Translations under genes and position numbers: made by a program
Notes under the pieces: generated by a model
The model's database searches: none
What the model saw: the letters and a program-made list of their open reading frames with translations, nothing else
What the model was told of the DNA's origin: nothing
Assembly: GCA_025363575.1 (NCBI GenBank)
Contig: JANYDM010000004.1
Span: 1 to 64,000 of the forward strand
Source of the DNA: Betaproteobacteria bacterium
GTDB lineage: Bacteria; Pseudomonadota; Gammaproteobacteria; Burkholderiales; SG8-41
Direction of reading: 5' to 3'
Length of the DNA stretch: 64,000 nucleotides
Part shown: piece by piece, positions 1 to 9,096 of the stretch
How positions within the stretch are numbered: the stretch's first letter is position 1
How the letters are laid out: each line of letters opens with the position of its first letter

Positions 1-1
1 T

Positions 2-1480
2 GGCTTCGTTTTTCTATCGTCGATACTGCATGCGCACGTCGCGGAATTGTTCCCGGGGATGGCGGTCCTCGGCTGCTACCAGTTCCAGCTCACGCGTAAC
101 AGCGATTTGTACATAGACGAGGAAGAGTTGCGCGAACTGAAGAGCCTGCGCAAGGCACTGCAGGGCGAGTTGACGCAGCGCCAGTTCGGCGACAGCGTGC
201 GGCTGGAAGTCGCCGACCTGTGCTCGCCGGGCATGGCCGACGCGCTGCTGCTGCAGTTCGGCCTTACGCGCGACGACCTTTATCAGGTCAATGGCCCGGT
301 CAACCTCGTGCGCCTCATACAGATCCCCGAGCAGGTCGACCGGCCGGATCTGAAATTCCCGCTGTTCGAACCGGCGCTGCCGCGCGAGCTTGCGAAGCAG
401 CAGAACATTTTCGACGCCATCCGCAAAGGCGACATATTGCTTCATCAGCCGTACCAGTCGTTCGCACCGGTGGTGAACTTCCTGAAGGAAGCCGCCAACG
501 ATCCGCAGGTCGTCGCCATCAAGCAAACTGTCTATCGTACCGGCGCGCAATCGGAAATGATGGACCTGCTGATCCATGCCGCGCGCAACGGCAAGGCGGT
601 CACCGTGGTCGTCGAGCTGATGGCGCGCTTCGACGAAGAGGCCAATATCAATTGGGCGCAGCGGCTCGAAGAAGTCGGCGCACACGTCGTGTACGGCGTA
701 GTCGGCCACAAGACGCATGCCAAGATGGCTCTGGTCGTACGGCGCGAAGACGACCGCCTGCGGCGCTACGTGCACCTCGCGACCGGAAACTACCATTCGC
801 GCACCGCCCGCCTCTATACCGACTTCGGCCTGTTCACGTGCCACGAAGAGATCGGGTCCGACGTAAGCGAAGTATTCATGCAGCTGACCGGACTCGGCAA
901 GGCGCTGAAGCTCAAGCACCTGCTGCAGTCGCCGTTCACCTTGCATCAACGCACGATGAAGGCAATTCAGACCGAGGCGAAGAACGCGCGCGAAGGCAGG
1001 AAGGCGCGCATCATCGCCAAGATGAATGCGCTGCTCGAGCCCGAGATTATCGCCGCGCTGTACGACGCCTCGCAGGCCGGCGTCAAGATCGACCTGATCG
1101 TGCGCGGCGTTTGCGCGCTGCGGCCATGCGTTCCGGGCGTTTCCGACAACATCCGAGTACATTCAGTGCTGGGCCGTTTTCTCGAGCATTCGCGCATATT
1201 TTATTTTCACAATGCCGGCGCGGAGGATGTCTACCTGTCAAGCGCCGACTGGATGGACCGCAATTTCTTCCGCCGTATCGAGGTCTGCTTCCCGGTGCTC
1301 GACGCGCGGCTCAAGAAGCGAGTGATCCGCGAAGGCCTGGCGCCGTTCCTGGAACGCAGCGGTGACGTCTGGGAAATGTCTGCCTACGGCCACTACAAGC
1401 GGCGCAAGTCGGGACGTCGCAAGCTTGCTCATGTGCAGGACAAACTGCTGCAATCGCTCGCAGTAAAAGCGCCAGCCTAG
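2..1480 (+). CDS. ppk1: Polyphosphate kinase 1, 5'-truncated by the window edge
   Basis: PPK1 reversibly transfers the terminal phosphate of ATP onto inorganic polyphosphate. The reading frame is open from base 2 and already reads as mid-protein PPK1 (FVFLSS..HAHVAELFPGM), so the true start lies outside the window and 492 C-terminal residues are visible. Both histidines of the PLD-like catalytic domains are present: KTHAKM (codon 716-718, equivalent of E. coli His435, the phosphorylated one) and FLEHSR (codon 1187-1189, equivalent of His592). The C-terminus is complete and rich in Arg/Lys. It opens a run of phosphate genes and ppx, the opposing activity, lies 2 kb downstream on the other strand. 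Identification is firm; regulation cannot be judged because the promoter is missing. Confidence 0.97.
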   Translation, partial: GFVFLSSILHAHVAELFPGMAVLGCYQFQLTRNSDLYIDEEELRELKSLRKALQGELTQRQFGDSVRLEVADLCSPGMADALLLQFGLTRDDLYQVNGPVNLVRLIQIPEQVDRPDLKFPLFEPALPRELAKQQNIFDAIRKGDILLHQPYQSFAPVVNFLKEAANDPQVVAIKQTVYRTGAQSEMMDLLIHAARNGKAVTVVVELMARFDEEANINWAQRLEEVGAHVVYGVVGHKTHAKMALVVRREDDRLRRYVHLATGNYHSRTARLYTDFGLFTCHEEIGSDVSEVFMQLTGLGKALKLKHLLQSPFTLHQRTMKAIQTEAKNAREGRKARIIAKMNALLEPEIIAALYDASQAGVKIDLIVRGVCALRPCVPGVSDNIRVHSVLGRFLEHSRIFYFHNAGAEDVYLSSADWMDRNFFRRIEVCFPVLDARLKKRVIREGLAPFLERSGDVWEMSAYGHYKRRKSGRRKLAHVQDKLLQSLAVKAPA

Positions 1481-1586
1481 TGTCATCGGCCCCGGCGCAA
1501 AGGGAGGCGCCCGAAATTCACGGTTCTGTCATATTTAGTCTCTAGTCTCGACGGTACCGCCCGCTGTCCGCGCAAAGGTTGACGCC

Positions 1587-3479
1587 GTGACCCAATCCGT
1601 ATTGAACGAGTCGCCAGTTCCCTCGCCAGTATCGGCGCAACTCGCGCCGACGCAACCGGGACCGCCGCCACCTGGCGCGCACCAGCACGCGGCGGCGGTA
1701 TCCGGTTTACCGCCGCATGAACTGCAAGTCGTATTGCAGGACATCATCGCCAACCGGCGGCTGCATGCGGTTCTGCAGCCCATAATCACCATGCGAACGG
1801 GGGAAATCGTTGGCTACGAAGGGTTGATACGCGGACCGGTGGACAGTCCGTTGCACATGCCTGGATGGTTGTTCGAGATCGCGGGACGCCACGGCCACGC
1901 GCGTGAAATCGAACACCTTAGCCGCCAGGTGGTCGCCGAAACCTTCGTTAATCTGCGCCTTCCAGGCAAACTGTTCCTTAATGTCAGTCCTGACCTGCTG
2001 GCGCAATCGCCCGTCGAGCGCGGCAATCTCGCCGCCTACGTAAAAGACATCGGTCTTTCCCCGGAGCGGCTCATCATCGAGCTGACAGAAAATCAACCGA
2101 CTTACGACTTGGCGCAGATGCGCGACGCGATCCTCTATTACCGCGGGCTCGGCTTCGAAGTCGCTATCGACGATCTGGGTGAAGGGTTCTCTTCTCTGCG
2201 GCTTTGGTCAGAGTTGCGGCCGGATTTCGTGAAAGTTGACAAGCATTTCATCCAAGGCGTAAGCCAGGATTCGCTCAAGCTCGAATTCGTCAAAGCAATC
2301 CAACAGATCGCGGCGTGCTGCGGCTCGCGCGTAGTCGCCGAAGGCATTGAAAACCGTCAGGACTTTCGCGTCGTGCGCGATCTGGGAATCGCGTATGGGC
2401 AGGGCTACTTCATCGCGCATCCAGCCGCGCAGCCGGCCCGTGAACCGGACGCCGCGGCGCGCCAGGCACTGCAATCCTACGGCATCGCGGTCTATCCCGG
2501 CATTGAATGCGTTTCCAACCGCACCATCAAGGCGCGCAAGCTGATGATAGAAGTAAGCCCGGTGAGCCCCATCACCGAAAACGACGAGGTTTATGCGATC
2601 TTCAACGAGCAACCCGACCTGATTTCATTACCCGTTGTGCGGGACGGCATGCCGGTCGGACTCATCCACCGCTACAACCTGATCGACCGTTTCACGCGCC
2701 CCTTTCGCCGCGAACTGTACGGCCGCAAACCGTGCACCATGTTCATGCAGACGGCGCCGCTGGTCGTCGAGCACGATATAAGCATTCAGGACTTGAGTGC
2801 GCTGGTAGCTGACGGCGACCCGCGCTATCTCGCGGACGGGTTCATCATCGCCCAGAACGGACGCTACCTCGGCATCGGCACGGCGCGCGACCTGATCCGT
2901 GAAATCACGCAATTGCAGATCAATGCCGCGCGCTACGCCAATCCGCTCACGCTGCTACCCGGCAATGTACCGATCACGGAACACATCGACCGCCTGCTGA
3001 GTGCGGGCACTGCGTTTTGCGCATGCTATTGCGATGTTGACAACTTCAAGCCGTTCAATGACGTCTACGGTTACCACAAGGGCGACGAGATAATCCGCAT
3101 GACGGGGCGCGTGATGTCGCAGCAATCCGATCCCGAGCGTGATTTCATCGGGCACATCGGCGGCGACGACTTCATCGTGCTGTTTCAGAGCATGGACTGG
3201 GAGCACCGCTGCCGGGCGGCGCTCGAGCAGTTCGCGCTGCAAGTGCCCACCTTATTGAGCGAGGACGACCGGGCACGCGGCGGCCTCGTCGGCGAAGACC
3301 GGCGCGGCCAGGAAATGTTTTTTCCATTTCCGACATTGTCGATCGGCGCAGTGGTCGTGCACGCGAACGAACTGACTTCCCATCTCGAGGTGTCGGCAGC
3401 GGCGGCGGACGCAAAAAAGCAAGCCAAACGCATCGCTGGTAACAGCCTCTTCACCGAGCGACGGCGGCCGCCGGCTTGA
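1587..3479 (+). CDS. EAL-CBS-GGDEF domain protein, probable c-di-GMP phosphodiesterase
   Basis: A 630-residue protein with a GTG start, chosen because AAAGG lies 8 bases upstream. After a Pro/Ala-rich leader (~1-45), residues ~50-285 form an EAL domain. The signature is EGLIR (E78), and the other metal and catalytic residues I can see are intact: NVSP, ELTEN, DDLGEGFSS, VKVDKHF, AEGIE and GQGYF. A central ~300-430 segment looks like a CBS pair. Residues ~450-620 form a GGDEF domain whose signature is GGDDF (525-529). The Glu-to-Asp change makes cyclase activity uncertain, so c-di-GMP hydrolysis is the likelier role, possibly gated by GTP or nucleotide binding. There is no membrane segment, so it should be cytoplasmic. 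It sits between ppk1 and ppx. Confidence 0.9.
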   Translation: MTQSVLNESPVPSPVSAQLAPTQPGPPPPGAHQHAAAVSGLPPHELQVVLQDIIANRRLHAVLQPIITMRTGEIVGYEGLIRGPVDSPLHMPGWLFEIAGRHGHAREIEHLSRQVVAETFVNLRLPGKLFLNVSPDLLAQSPVERGNLAAYVKDIGLSPERLIIELTENQPTYDLAQMRDAILYYRGLGFEVAIDDLGEGFSSLRLWSELRPDFVKVDKHFIQGVSQDSLKLEFVKAIQQIAACCGSRVVAEGIENRQDFRVVRDLGIAYGQGYFIAHPAAQPAREPDAAARQALQSYGIAVYPGIECVSNRTIKARKLMIEVSPVSPITENDEVYAIFNEQPDLISLPVVRDGMPVGLIHRYNLIDRFTRPFRRELYGRKPCTMFMQTAPLVVEHDISIQDLSALVADGDPRYLADGFIIAQNGRYLGIGTARDLIREITQLQINAARYANPLTLLPGNVPITEHIDRLLSAGTAFCACYCDVDNFKPFNDVYGYHKGDEIIRMTGRVMSQQSDPERDFIGHIGGDDFIVLFQSMDWEHRCRAALEQFALQVPTLLSEDDRARGGLVGEDRRGQEMFFPFPTLSIGAVVVHANELTSHLEVSAAAADAKKQAKRIAGNSLFTERRRPPA

Positions 3480-3483
3480 CGGA

Positions 3484-3509
3484 CGCGCTAGTTAATGCGC
3501 TTTTTTATT
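3484..3509 (+). terminator. Weak terminator-like hairpin after the EAL/GGDEF gene
   Basis: A short inverted GCGC/GCGC stem (3485-3488 and 3497-3500) is followed by a T6 run. The stem is only 4-6 bp, so termination efficiency is doubtful, but it lies just after the stop codon between two convergent genes. Confidence 0.35.
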
Positions 3510-3554
3510 CGCAGCGCAAAAAGCTGGGAAGCAATCTATTCGCTTTAGCGCAGC

Positions 3555-5075
3555 CTAGGCCGCCTGCGCTTCCACGCTCGCCTCCAGTTCGCGCAACGAC
3601 TTGATGTCGAGCTTGAAACCCGCCGCCGCCCACTCGTCGATTTCTTCGTGCAACGCGGTTACGGTCAGCGGATTTTGCGCGAGCCAGTCGCGCTCCATGC
3701 CCAGGCGCATGGTATGCCCGTTTACCTTCGCTTCGATCGCGGGCAACGGAATGTCGGCGCGGCTGCGATAGATCAGCGCGGCCAGCCGCAGCGCCATGAC
3801 CATGCGCCAGTCGACAACCTCGACTTCGCGCGTGAATATCTTTTTCAGCGTGCGCCGGTGCGCGAGGACCAGCGTGGCGAGGCGCCATTGCTCCATTTTC
3901 GAGAAGCCCGGCATGTCCGCGTTTTGCACGATATACGCGGAATGCTTGTGATAACCGCTATAGGCGACGGAAATGCCGATTTCGTGCAGCTTGGCGGCCC
4001 ACGCGATGTAGTGCGGCGCCGCGTCGTCGCTCGCATTGTCGCCCACTGTAAAGCGGCGATAAAGCGATAAGGCGAAACTCGCGACGCGCCGCGCCTGCTT
4101 CGAATCGACGTGGTAGCGCTGCATGAACTGCGAAACCGTGATGTCGCGCATGTCGTGGTGCTGAAAACGCCCGAGCAGATCATAGAGGATGCCCTGACGC
4201 ATCGAGCCATCGGCTACGACCATGGACTCGATACCGAGCTCCGCAATTGCCGCGCTCATGATCGCCAGCGCCCCGGGCAGCACCGGCAGCCGGTCGCTTC
4301 TGATGCCGGCGAGGCCGAGCTGCCTCACGTTGCCGGCTTTGATCATGACAGCGCGCAGGCGCTCGAGCCCGTCGGGCGTGATGCCCGCATCGGAAAATCC
4401 GTTTAGCTGGAGGATTTCAGACAAGGCGCGTGCACTGCCCGATGAGCCGACCGCTTCCTGCCATTTGCCTTTGGCGAACTCGGCAACCATGGTCTGCAGT
4501 TCGTTGCGCGCGGCGAGCTCGGCCTGCTTCATTGCGCTCTTGGTGATCTCGCCGTCGGGAAAGTACTTGAGGCTGTAGCTCACGCAGCCCATATAAATGC
4601 TTTCGAGCTTGAGCGGCTTCAACGCCCGCCCGATGATGAACTCCGTCGAGCCGCCGCCGATATCGACGACCAGCCGCCTGTCTTTGGACGCGGGCAGACT
4701 GTGCGCCACGCCGCCATAGATTAAACGCGCCTCTTCACGTCCGGCTACGACCTCGATCGGAAACCCGAGCGCCGCTTCGGCCTGCTTGAGAAAACCCGCG
4801 GCGTTCTTGGCCACGCGCAAAGTATTGGTGCCGACCGCGCGCACCGCATGCGGATCGAACCCGCGCAGCCGCTCGCCGAAGCGGCGCACGCAATCGAGCG
4901 CGCGGTTTTGCGAATCTTCGTCGAGGCGCTTTTCCCGGTTGAGGCCGGCGCCGAGGCGGATCGGCTCGCGCAGGGAATCGAGCGGGTAGATCTGGTCACC
5001 GACGACGCGCGCGACTTGCAGGTGAAACGAGTTGGAACCGAGATCGACTGCGGCGAGAGTGGAGTAAACCGCCAT
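3555..5075 (-). CDS. ppx: Exopolyphosphatase (Ppx/GppA family)
   Basis: A 506-residue cytoplasmic enzyme that releases orthophosphate processively from polyphosphate ends; a pppGpp phosphatase activity is possible in the family. The N-terminal actin-like phosphatase fold is clear: AAVDLGSNSFHLQVARV at residues ~8-24, a conserved Glu region ~120, and DIGGGSTEF at ~145. A C-terminal HD-like region of ~200 residues follows (AAKLHEIG, HKHSAYIV), giving the full length of the Ppx type. The start is MAVYSTL; the next in-frame Met would cut the ATPase fold. It is convergent with the EAL/GGDEF gene and divergent from olsB, with a shared 213-bp control region. Confidence 0.95.
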   Translation of the reverse strand: MAVYSTLAAVDLGSNSFHLQVARVVGDQIYPLDSLREPIRLGAGLNREKRLDEDSQNRALDCVRRFGERLRGFDPHAVRAVGTNTLRVAKNAAGFLKQAEAALGFPIEVVAGREEARLIYGGVAHSLPASKDRRLVVDIGGGSTEFIIGRALKPLKLESIYMGCVSYSLKYFPDGEITKSAMKQAELAARNELQTMVAEFAKGKWQEAVGSSGSARALSEILQLNGFSDAGITPDGLERLRAVMIKAGNVRQLGLAGIRSDRLPVLPGALAIMSAAIAELGIESMVVADGSMRQGILYDLLGRFQHHDMRDITVSQFMQRYHVDSKQARRVASFALSLYRRFTVGDNASDDAAPHYIAWAAKLHEIGISVAYSGYHKHSAYIVQNADMPGFSKMEQWRLATLVLAHRRTLKKIFTREVEVVDWRMVMALRLAALIYRSRADIPLPAIEAKVNGHTMRLGMERDWLAQNPLTVTALHEEIDEWAAAGFKLDIKSLRELEASVEAQAA

Positions 5076-5215
5076 GTTGTTTAAGCTGGTCCGCCGTCAG
5101 ATTGAGTATCAAAAAATAACCGCCATGGATTTGCAAAGTATAGGTAGTTTGCGCAACAGGCGCCATAGGTTTTCTGGATTTTTTCGCACGCTCTTCAACT
5201 CACCTTAATTAAAGC

Positions 5216-5242
5216 GTCAATTTTCGGTCACCGGCATGTAAC
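5216..5242 (+). promoter_or_regulatory. Pho box upstream of olsBA
   Basis: Three half-sites, GTCA (5216), GTCA (5227) and GTAAC (5238), are spaced exactly 11 bp apart. This is the PhoB direct-repeat geometry, here with three units. It lies 47 bases before the olsB start with a plausible -10 (ACTAAT) in between. Sequence match only; PhoB binding is inferred. Confidence 0.65.
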
Positions 5243-5288
5243 GCAGCCTCACTAATGTGATGCCCGTCATCAACTAAGAAAGGCTGCC

Positions 5289-6047
5289 ATGTTGCAGAGT
5301 GAGATACGTCGCCACATGCCATCGCGCCAGGGGCTCGCGGTGACTCTGGCGCGCGATGCGCGCGAAGTAGCCGAAGCGCAGCGCCTGCGCTACAAAGTGT
5401 TTGTCGAGGAAATGGGCGCACGCGTGCGTGGTGGTGAACAAGGCATGGACGTCGACTACTACGATGCCCATTGCGAGCATCTGCTGGTGCGTGACACCGA
5501 CACGCACCAGGTGGTCGGCACCTATCGCATACTCGATGGCGCCAAGGCGCGACGCACGGGCGGCTTTTACGCCGACGAGGAGTTCGACCTGACGCGGCTC
5601 AACCACTTGCGCGACGACATGGTGGAAGTGGGCCGCTCGTGCGTGCATCGCGACTACCGCGGCGGCGGGGCGCTCGCCCTGCTGTGGGCTGGACTCGCCA
5701 ACTATATGAAGCTAAATGGCTACCGTTACCTCCTGGGCTGCGCGAGTATCAGCATGGCGGACGGCGGTCATGCCGGGGCAGGCATATATCACCGGCTGCA
5801 TGCGACGAATCTAGCGCCGGTCGAGTACCGCGTTTTCCCGCGCTGTGAGCTGCCGCTGGACGCGTATGGCGTCGACCACGCGTGCACACTGCCGCCACTG
5901 ATCAAAGGGTACGTGCGGGCGGGTGCCTACATCTGCGGCGCGCCGGCATGGGACCCGGATTTCAATACGGCCGACCTCTTGATGATGCTGCCGATGGCGC
6001 GCATCACAACGCGCTATGCGCGGCATTTCCTGAAAGACGGCCATTAA
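5289..6047 (+). CDS. olsB: OlsB-type GNAT: L-ornithine N-alpha-acyltransferase
   Basis: A 252-residue GNAT-fold acyltransferase of the OlsB/hemolysin-like family. OlsB transfers a 3-hydroxyacyl group from acyl-ACP to ornithine, giving lyso-ornithine lipid. Family features visible are the N-terminal RLRYKVFVEEMG segment (~residues 37-48), HCEHLLVRD, VVGTYRIL, the EVGRSCVHRDYR core (~residues 116-127) and YLLGCASI. The next gene is a PlsC-type acyltransferase beginning 13 bp after the stop, the olsBA order. A well-phased Pho box precedes the gene, fitting replacement of phospholipid by phosphorus-free ornithine lipid under phosphate limitation. The substrate is inferred from family and context. 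Confidence 0.85.
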   Translation: MLQSEIRRHMPSRQGLAVTLARDAREVAEAQRLRYKVFVEEMGARVRGGEQGMDVDYYDAHCEHLLVRDTDTHQVVGTYRILDGAKARRTGGFYADEEFDLTRLNHLRDDMVEVGRSCVHRDYRGGGALALLWAGLANYMKLNGYRYLLGCASISMADGGHAGAGIYHRLHATNLAPVEYRVFPRCELPLDAYGVDHACTLPPLIKGYVRAGAYICGAPAWDPDFNTADLLMMLPMARITTRYARHFLKDGH

Positions 6048-6060
6048 CCCGGCCATCGGT

Positions 6061-6849
6061 GTGCTGCGCGCTGCGCGCGTTGCGCTGCACTTGGTTCAAG
6101 GAATGGCCGCCGCCCGTTTTTTCCCGCGCCTACCCCGCGGGCGGCGTACTGATTACATGCAGCGCTGGTCAGCTCAACTGCTGCGCATACTAGCCATCCG
6201 TCTGGAAGTGACGGGTGCGCTCGAAGGCGGAATGAAGCCGACCATCCTGGTCGCCAACCATGTGTCGTGGCTCGACGTGTGCGCGCTGAACTCGATTTTC
6301 CCTGCAATTTTTGTCGCTAAGGCGGAGATCGGCAGGTGGCCATTGATCGGCAGGTTTGCGCAAAATGCAGGCGCTGTATTTATCGACCGCCGGCGCCCGC
6401 GCGATATCCTCAGGGTAAATACGCGGATAGGTGCGTTGCTAGAGCAACGAGAGGTCGTAGCAGTCTTTCCGGAAGGCACCACTACCGACGGCAGCAGTGT
6501 CCTGCCTTTTCGTCCGCCCTTATTGCAGCCCGCGGTAATGGGCAACGCGCGCCTGCAAGCGGTCGCCATCCGCTATGCGCGGCCGGATGGCCGCTTGTGC
6601 GCCGAGGCCGACTTCACCGGCGAAAAAACGCTGCTCGGGTCCTTGTTGCGAATACTGTCGCAACCAGCCGTCCATGCGCACTTGCAGATTTTGCCCGCCC
6701 TTGATTGTACTGGCAGACATCGTCGGGATCTTGCGCGTGAAGCTCGGAGCCACATTGTTCGAGCGCTTGGCAGCGCGCCCGCGTTCTCACCAGCCAGCGG
6801 GCAGAACTCCGCGCCGGACTTGGAATCCGGGCTCAGAGCGCTCGCTTAA
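6061..6849 (+). CDS. olsA: OlsA/PlsC-type 1-acylglycerol-3-phosphate acyltransferase
   Basis: A 262-residue acyltransferase that here probably O-acylates lyso-ornithine lipid; a role in phosphatidic acid synthesis is the alternative. The catalytic block NHVSWLD (HX4D, ~residues 60-66), the FIDRRRPRD block and the FPEGTTTDG substrate-binding block (~residues 137-145) are all present. The start is GTG, 13 bp after olsB, with no better upstream codon. The last ~40 residues look poorly conserved. Co-transcription with olsB under the upstream Pho box is inferred from spacing. Confidence 0.87.
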   Translation: MLRAARVALHLVQGMAAARFFPRLPRGRRTDYMQRWSAQLLRILAIRLEVTGALEGGMKPTILVANHVSWLDVCALNSIFPAIFVAKAEIGRWPLIGRFAQNAGAVFIDRRRPRDILRVNTRIGALLEQREVVAVFPEGTTTDGSSVLPFRPPLLQPAVMGNARLQAVAIRYARPDGRLCAEADFTGEKTLLGSLLRILSQPAVHAHLQILPALDCTGRHRRDLAREARSHIVRALGSAPAFSPASGQNSAPDLESGLRALA

Positions 6850-6854
6850 GTAGC

Positions 6855-8906
6855 TTATTTCCGCTTGCCCTTCGCGGTCGGAATGGGGCTTAGCGTCTGC
6901 AGCCGCTCGCTCACGCCGCCGACCATGGCCTGTCCCAGCTTGAAAAATACATCGGTGTTGTCCATGACGCCGGTAAACGCAATCGCGCCGGGGCCAAAGG
7001 CCGACAGTGGAATGTCAGTCGCGGTATGGACGCCGGAATCCCCGCCTACCTGCCCCGTCACCATGTAACCGCCAGCCTTGTCGCGCTCAAGCGGACCGGC
7101 CGGATGAGCATTCAGCGGAGGCAACTTAACCATGGGTTGCTGCACGTCCTGCAGCGGCAGAGCGTTGGTGCGCCAGTCTTCATTGCGGTCCGGGTTCGCG
7201 CCATAGCCGATCAAAATGCGCTGATCGACATCGGTGGTCACAGGATAGCCGTCGGCCGCGAGCGTGTAGCGCGGAAAACCCGCCTGCTCGTAGATGCCGA
7301 CCGCCTTGTCGCGCAATGCCGCGCTGCCGCCTTTTGCCGCGGCGTCGCGCAGCGCCGAATCGGGTACGCGCGACGCGCCGATGATGGCGATACCGCCGCA
7401 TTCGTGGTCGGCCGTGATGATGACCAGGGTACCGGGCGTGCGCTGTGCAAAGTCGCGCGCCACCTTCACCGCGCGGTCGAACTCGATGGTGTCGAGTATC
7501 CAGCGCTCGGTGTCCAGCGCATGCGATTGCTTGTCGATCGAAGCGCCCTCTATCATGAGCAGAAAACCCTGCTTGTGACGCGCCAGTACGCCCAGCGCTT
7601 TGGCGGCCATTTCGTCGAGCATGGGCTGATCGGGCAGCCCGAAATCATCGACCACGCTGCCACCGTTCACGCCGCCTTTGTCGCCGCGCCGCCCGTTGAT
7701 CTTGTCGAGCGCGACGTTCATGTTCGACAAAGCGAACAGCCCGAGCAACCGGTCTGTACCCGCAGGGCTAACCGCATTCATTTCCGAGCGCGTCGCCGCA
7801 TAGTGAAAGCCCTTTGCTTCGAAGTCCGCAATAAGATTGCGTCCCGCGTCAAGCGCGCCAGGCGCCGTTTTCCATTGCCTGACGATTTCTGCCGTATGCG
7901 GATCGCTGGCCGAGAACGTGTAGTCGTTGGCGCTGGAACGCGCGCTGCCGGCCGTGCCTTCGGGCAGGAACCATTTGCGGCCGCCGCCCATCAGCACATG
8001 CAATCCGTGCACGTCGCGATCGTCGAAAAATTGATCGACGATGCCGGTGCCCGCGCCGCGGGCCGCCGTGTGTACGGCGTTGGCGGCGGGCGTCGCGTCG
8101 AACACATCGGACGTGGTTACCAGGCCGAGCGCTGTGCCGCGCGTGCGATGCATATATTCCGACAGATATTCAATGCGCGGATTGTCGAACGGATCGACGG
8201 TGTCGTCGGGGAACACGCCCTCCTGATTATTGTTGTTCTTGTTGCCGGACACGTACGACGACATGCCGGGCGACGAATCGGTAACGATGGAATTGAGCGA
8301 CGACGTGCGCACCATGCCGGTGACCGGGAACGTATCCATCGCCAGCGGCACCCGCGGTTTGCCCTGTGCGTAACCGGATGCAACGATGCGGGCCGCGGTG
8401 CGATGCGCGGCGCCCATGCCGTCGCCGAGCAGAATTATCACATTGCGGATTTTTTCGCCGCCTTTGGCGATCCCTACCACTTCGAAATTGCCGCCCGCAG
8501 TGACGGTCTGGCCATCGCTCTGCCGCGCCTTGACCAGAAATACGTGCGCGCCCGGCTTGTCGATCGACACCGCACGCACCGTAGCAATTGCCGTATTCGC
8601 GGGCGTCCTGTCTACGCAGCCGCTCGCGCATTCGCGCAATGCAACAGGCAGTTTCACCGGCTTGCCGTCGATCGAAAAACTGACCTCCGAAATCGTGCGG
8701 GTTGCATCGTCGGGCCGTATCGTTGCCTGCAAGTCGAAACGCTGGCCGGGCAAAAACCGCGCAATGACCGGGTCCGGCACGCCCGACGAAAACAATTCAC
8801 TGGGCGGAGTCAATCTCGATACCGAGGGGGCTGCGTCCGCCGGCATGGCGCCGGCACCCAGGGCGAACGTGAGTAGTAACAGGACGAGCGAACGTGCCGG
8901 GGTCAT
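6855..8906 (-). CDS. Secreted alkaline phosphatase (PhoA superfamily, long form)
   Basis: A 683-residue exported phosphomonoesterase that would release phosphate from organic phosphates in the periplasm or outside. It has a Sec signal peptide (residues ~1-26, ending ADA), then a ~115-residue beta-rich N-terminal extension absent from E. coli PhoA, then the catalytic domain. Motifs seen are ILLGDGMG (metal Asp), TDSSPG (Asp-Ser nucleophile region), MIEGASIDKQSHA, TADHECGG and a C-terminal GVHTATDIP metal-His block. An RBS (GAAGGAT) precedes the ATG by 5 bases. A degenerate Pho box lies upstream. It is convergent with olsA, only 5 bp apart. Confidence 0.93.
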   Translation of the reverse strand: MTPARSLVLLLLTFALGAGAMPADAAPSVSRLTPPSELFSSGVPDPVIARFLPGQRFDLQATIRPDDATRTISEVSFSIDGKPVKLPVALRECASGCVDRTPANTAIATVRAVSIDKPGAHVFLVKARQSDGQTVTAGGNFEVVGIAKGGEKIRNVIILLGDGMGAAHRTAARIVASGYAQGKPRVPLAMDTFPVTGMVRTSSLNSIVTDSSPGMSSYVSGNKNNNNQEGVFPDDTVDPFDNPRIEYLSEYMHRTRGTALGLVTTSDVFDATPAANAVHTAARGAGTGIVDQFFDDRDVHGLHVLMGGGRKWFLPEGTAGSARSSANDYTFSASDPHTAEIVRQWKTAPGALDAGRNLIADFEAKGFHYAATRSEMNAVSPAGTDRLLGLFALSNMNVALDKINGRRGDKGGVNGGSVVDDFGLPDQPMLDEMAAKALGVLARHKQGFLLMIEGASIDKQSHALDTERWILDTIEFDRAVKVARDFAQRTPGTLVIITADHECGGIAIIGASRVPDSALRDAAAKGGSAALRDKAVGIYEQAGFPRYTLAADGYPVTTDVDQRILIGYGANPDRNEDWRTNALPLQDVQQPMVKLPPLNAHPAGPLERDKAGGYMVTGQVGGDSGVHTATDIPLSAFGPGAIAFTGVMDNTDVFFKLGQAMVGGVSERLQTLSPIPTAKGKRK

Positions 8907-8957
8907 TATTTATCCTTCAGGATGCGTTAGCGGAACTCTCGACATTACCGTCACATT

Positions 8958-8975
8958 GTTAACTGCATATTACAA
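8958..8975 (-). promoter_or_regulatory. Possible Pho box of the alkaline phosphatase gene
   Basis: On the minus strand TGTAAT (8974 downward) and GTTAAC (8963 downward) are 11 bp apart. Both are imperfect PhoB half-sites, so this is weaker than the sites before olsB and phnC. The position, ~50 bases before the ATG, is suitable. Confidence 0.4.
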
Positions 8976-9096
8976 AGGTTGCCGTGCGGGATAAGCAGGC
9001 ATCACGCCCCGCATACGATGGACGGAACTGCGAAATCACCGCGCAATATTCGACCGCTACCATCGGCGCCGCCACTTAACGGAGGAACCACCACCC

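Noticed and set aside
1530..1550. CTGTCATA followed by AGTCT before the EAL/GGDEF gene, considered as a Pho box
   Set aside because: The second half-site is 10 rather than 11 bp away and poor; left out of the Pho-box set.
7026..8876. Long open frame antisense to the alkaline phosphatase gene
   Set aside because: The opposite strand has a complete, motif-bearing enzyme with signal peptide; this frame is Arg/His/Ala-rich shadow sequence typical of GC-rich DNA.
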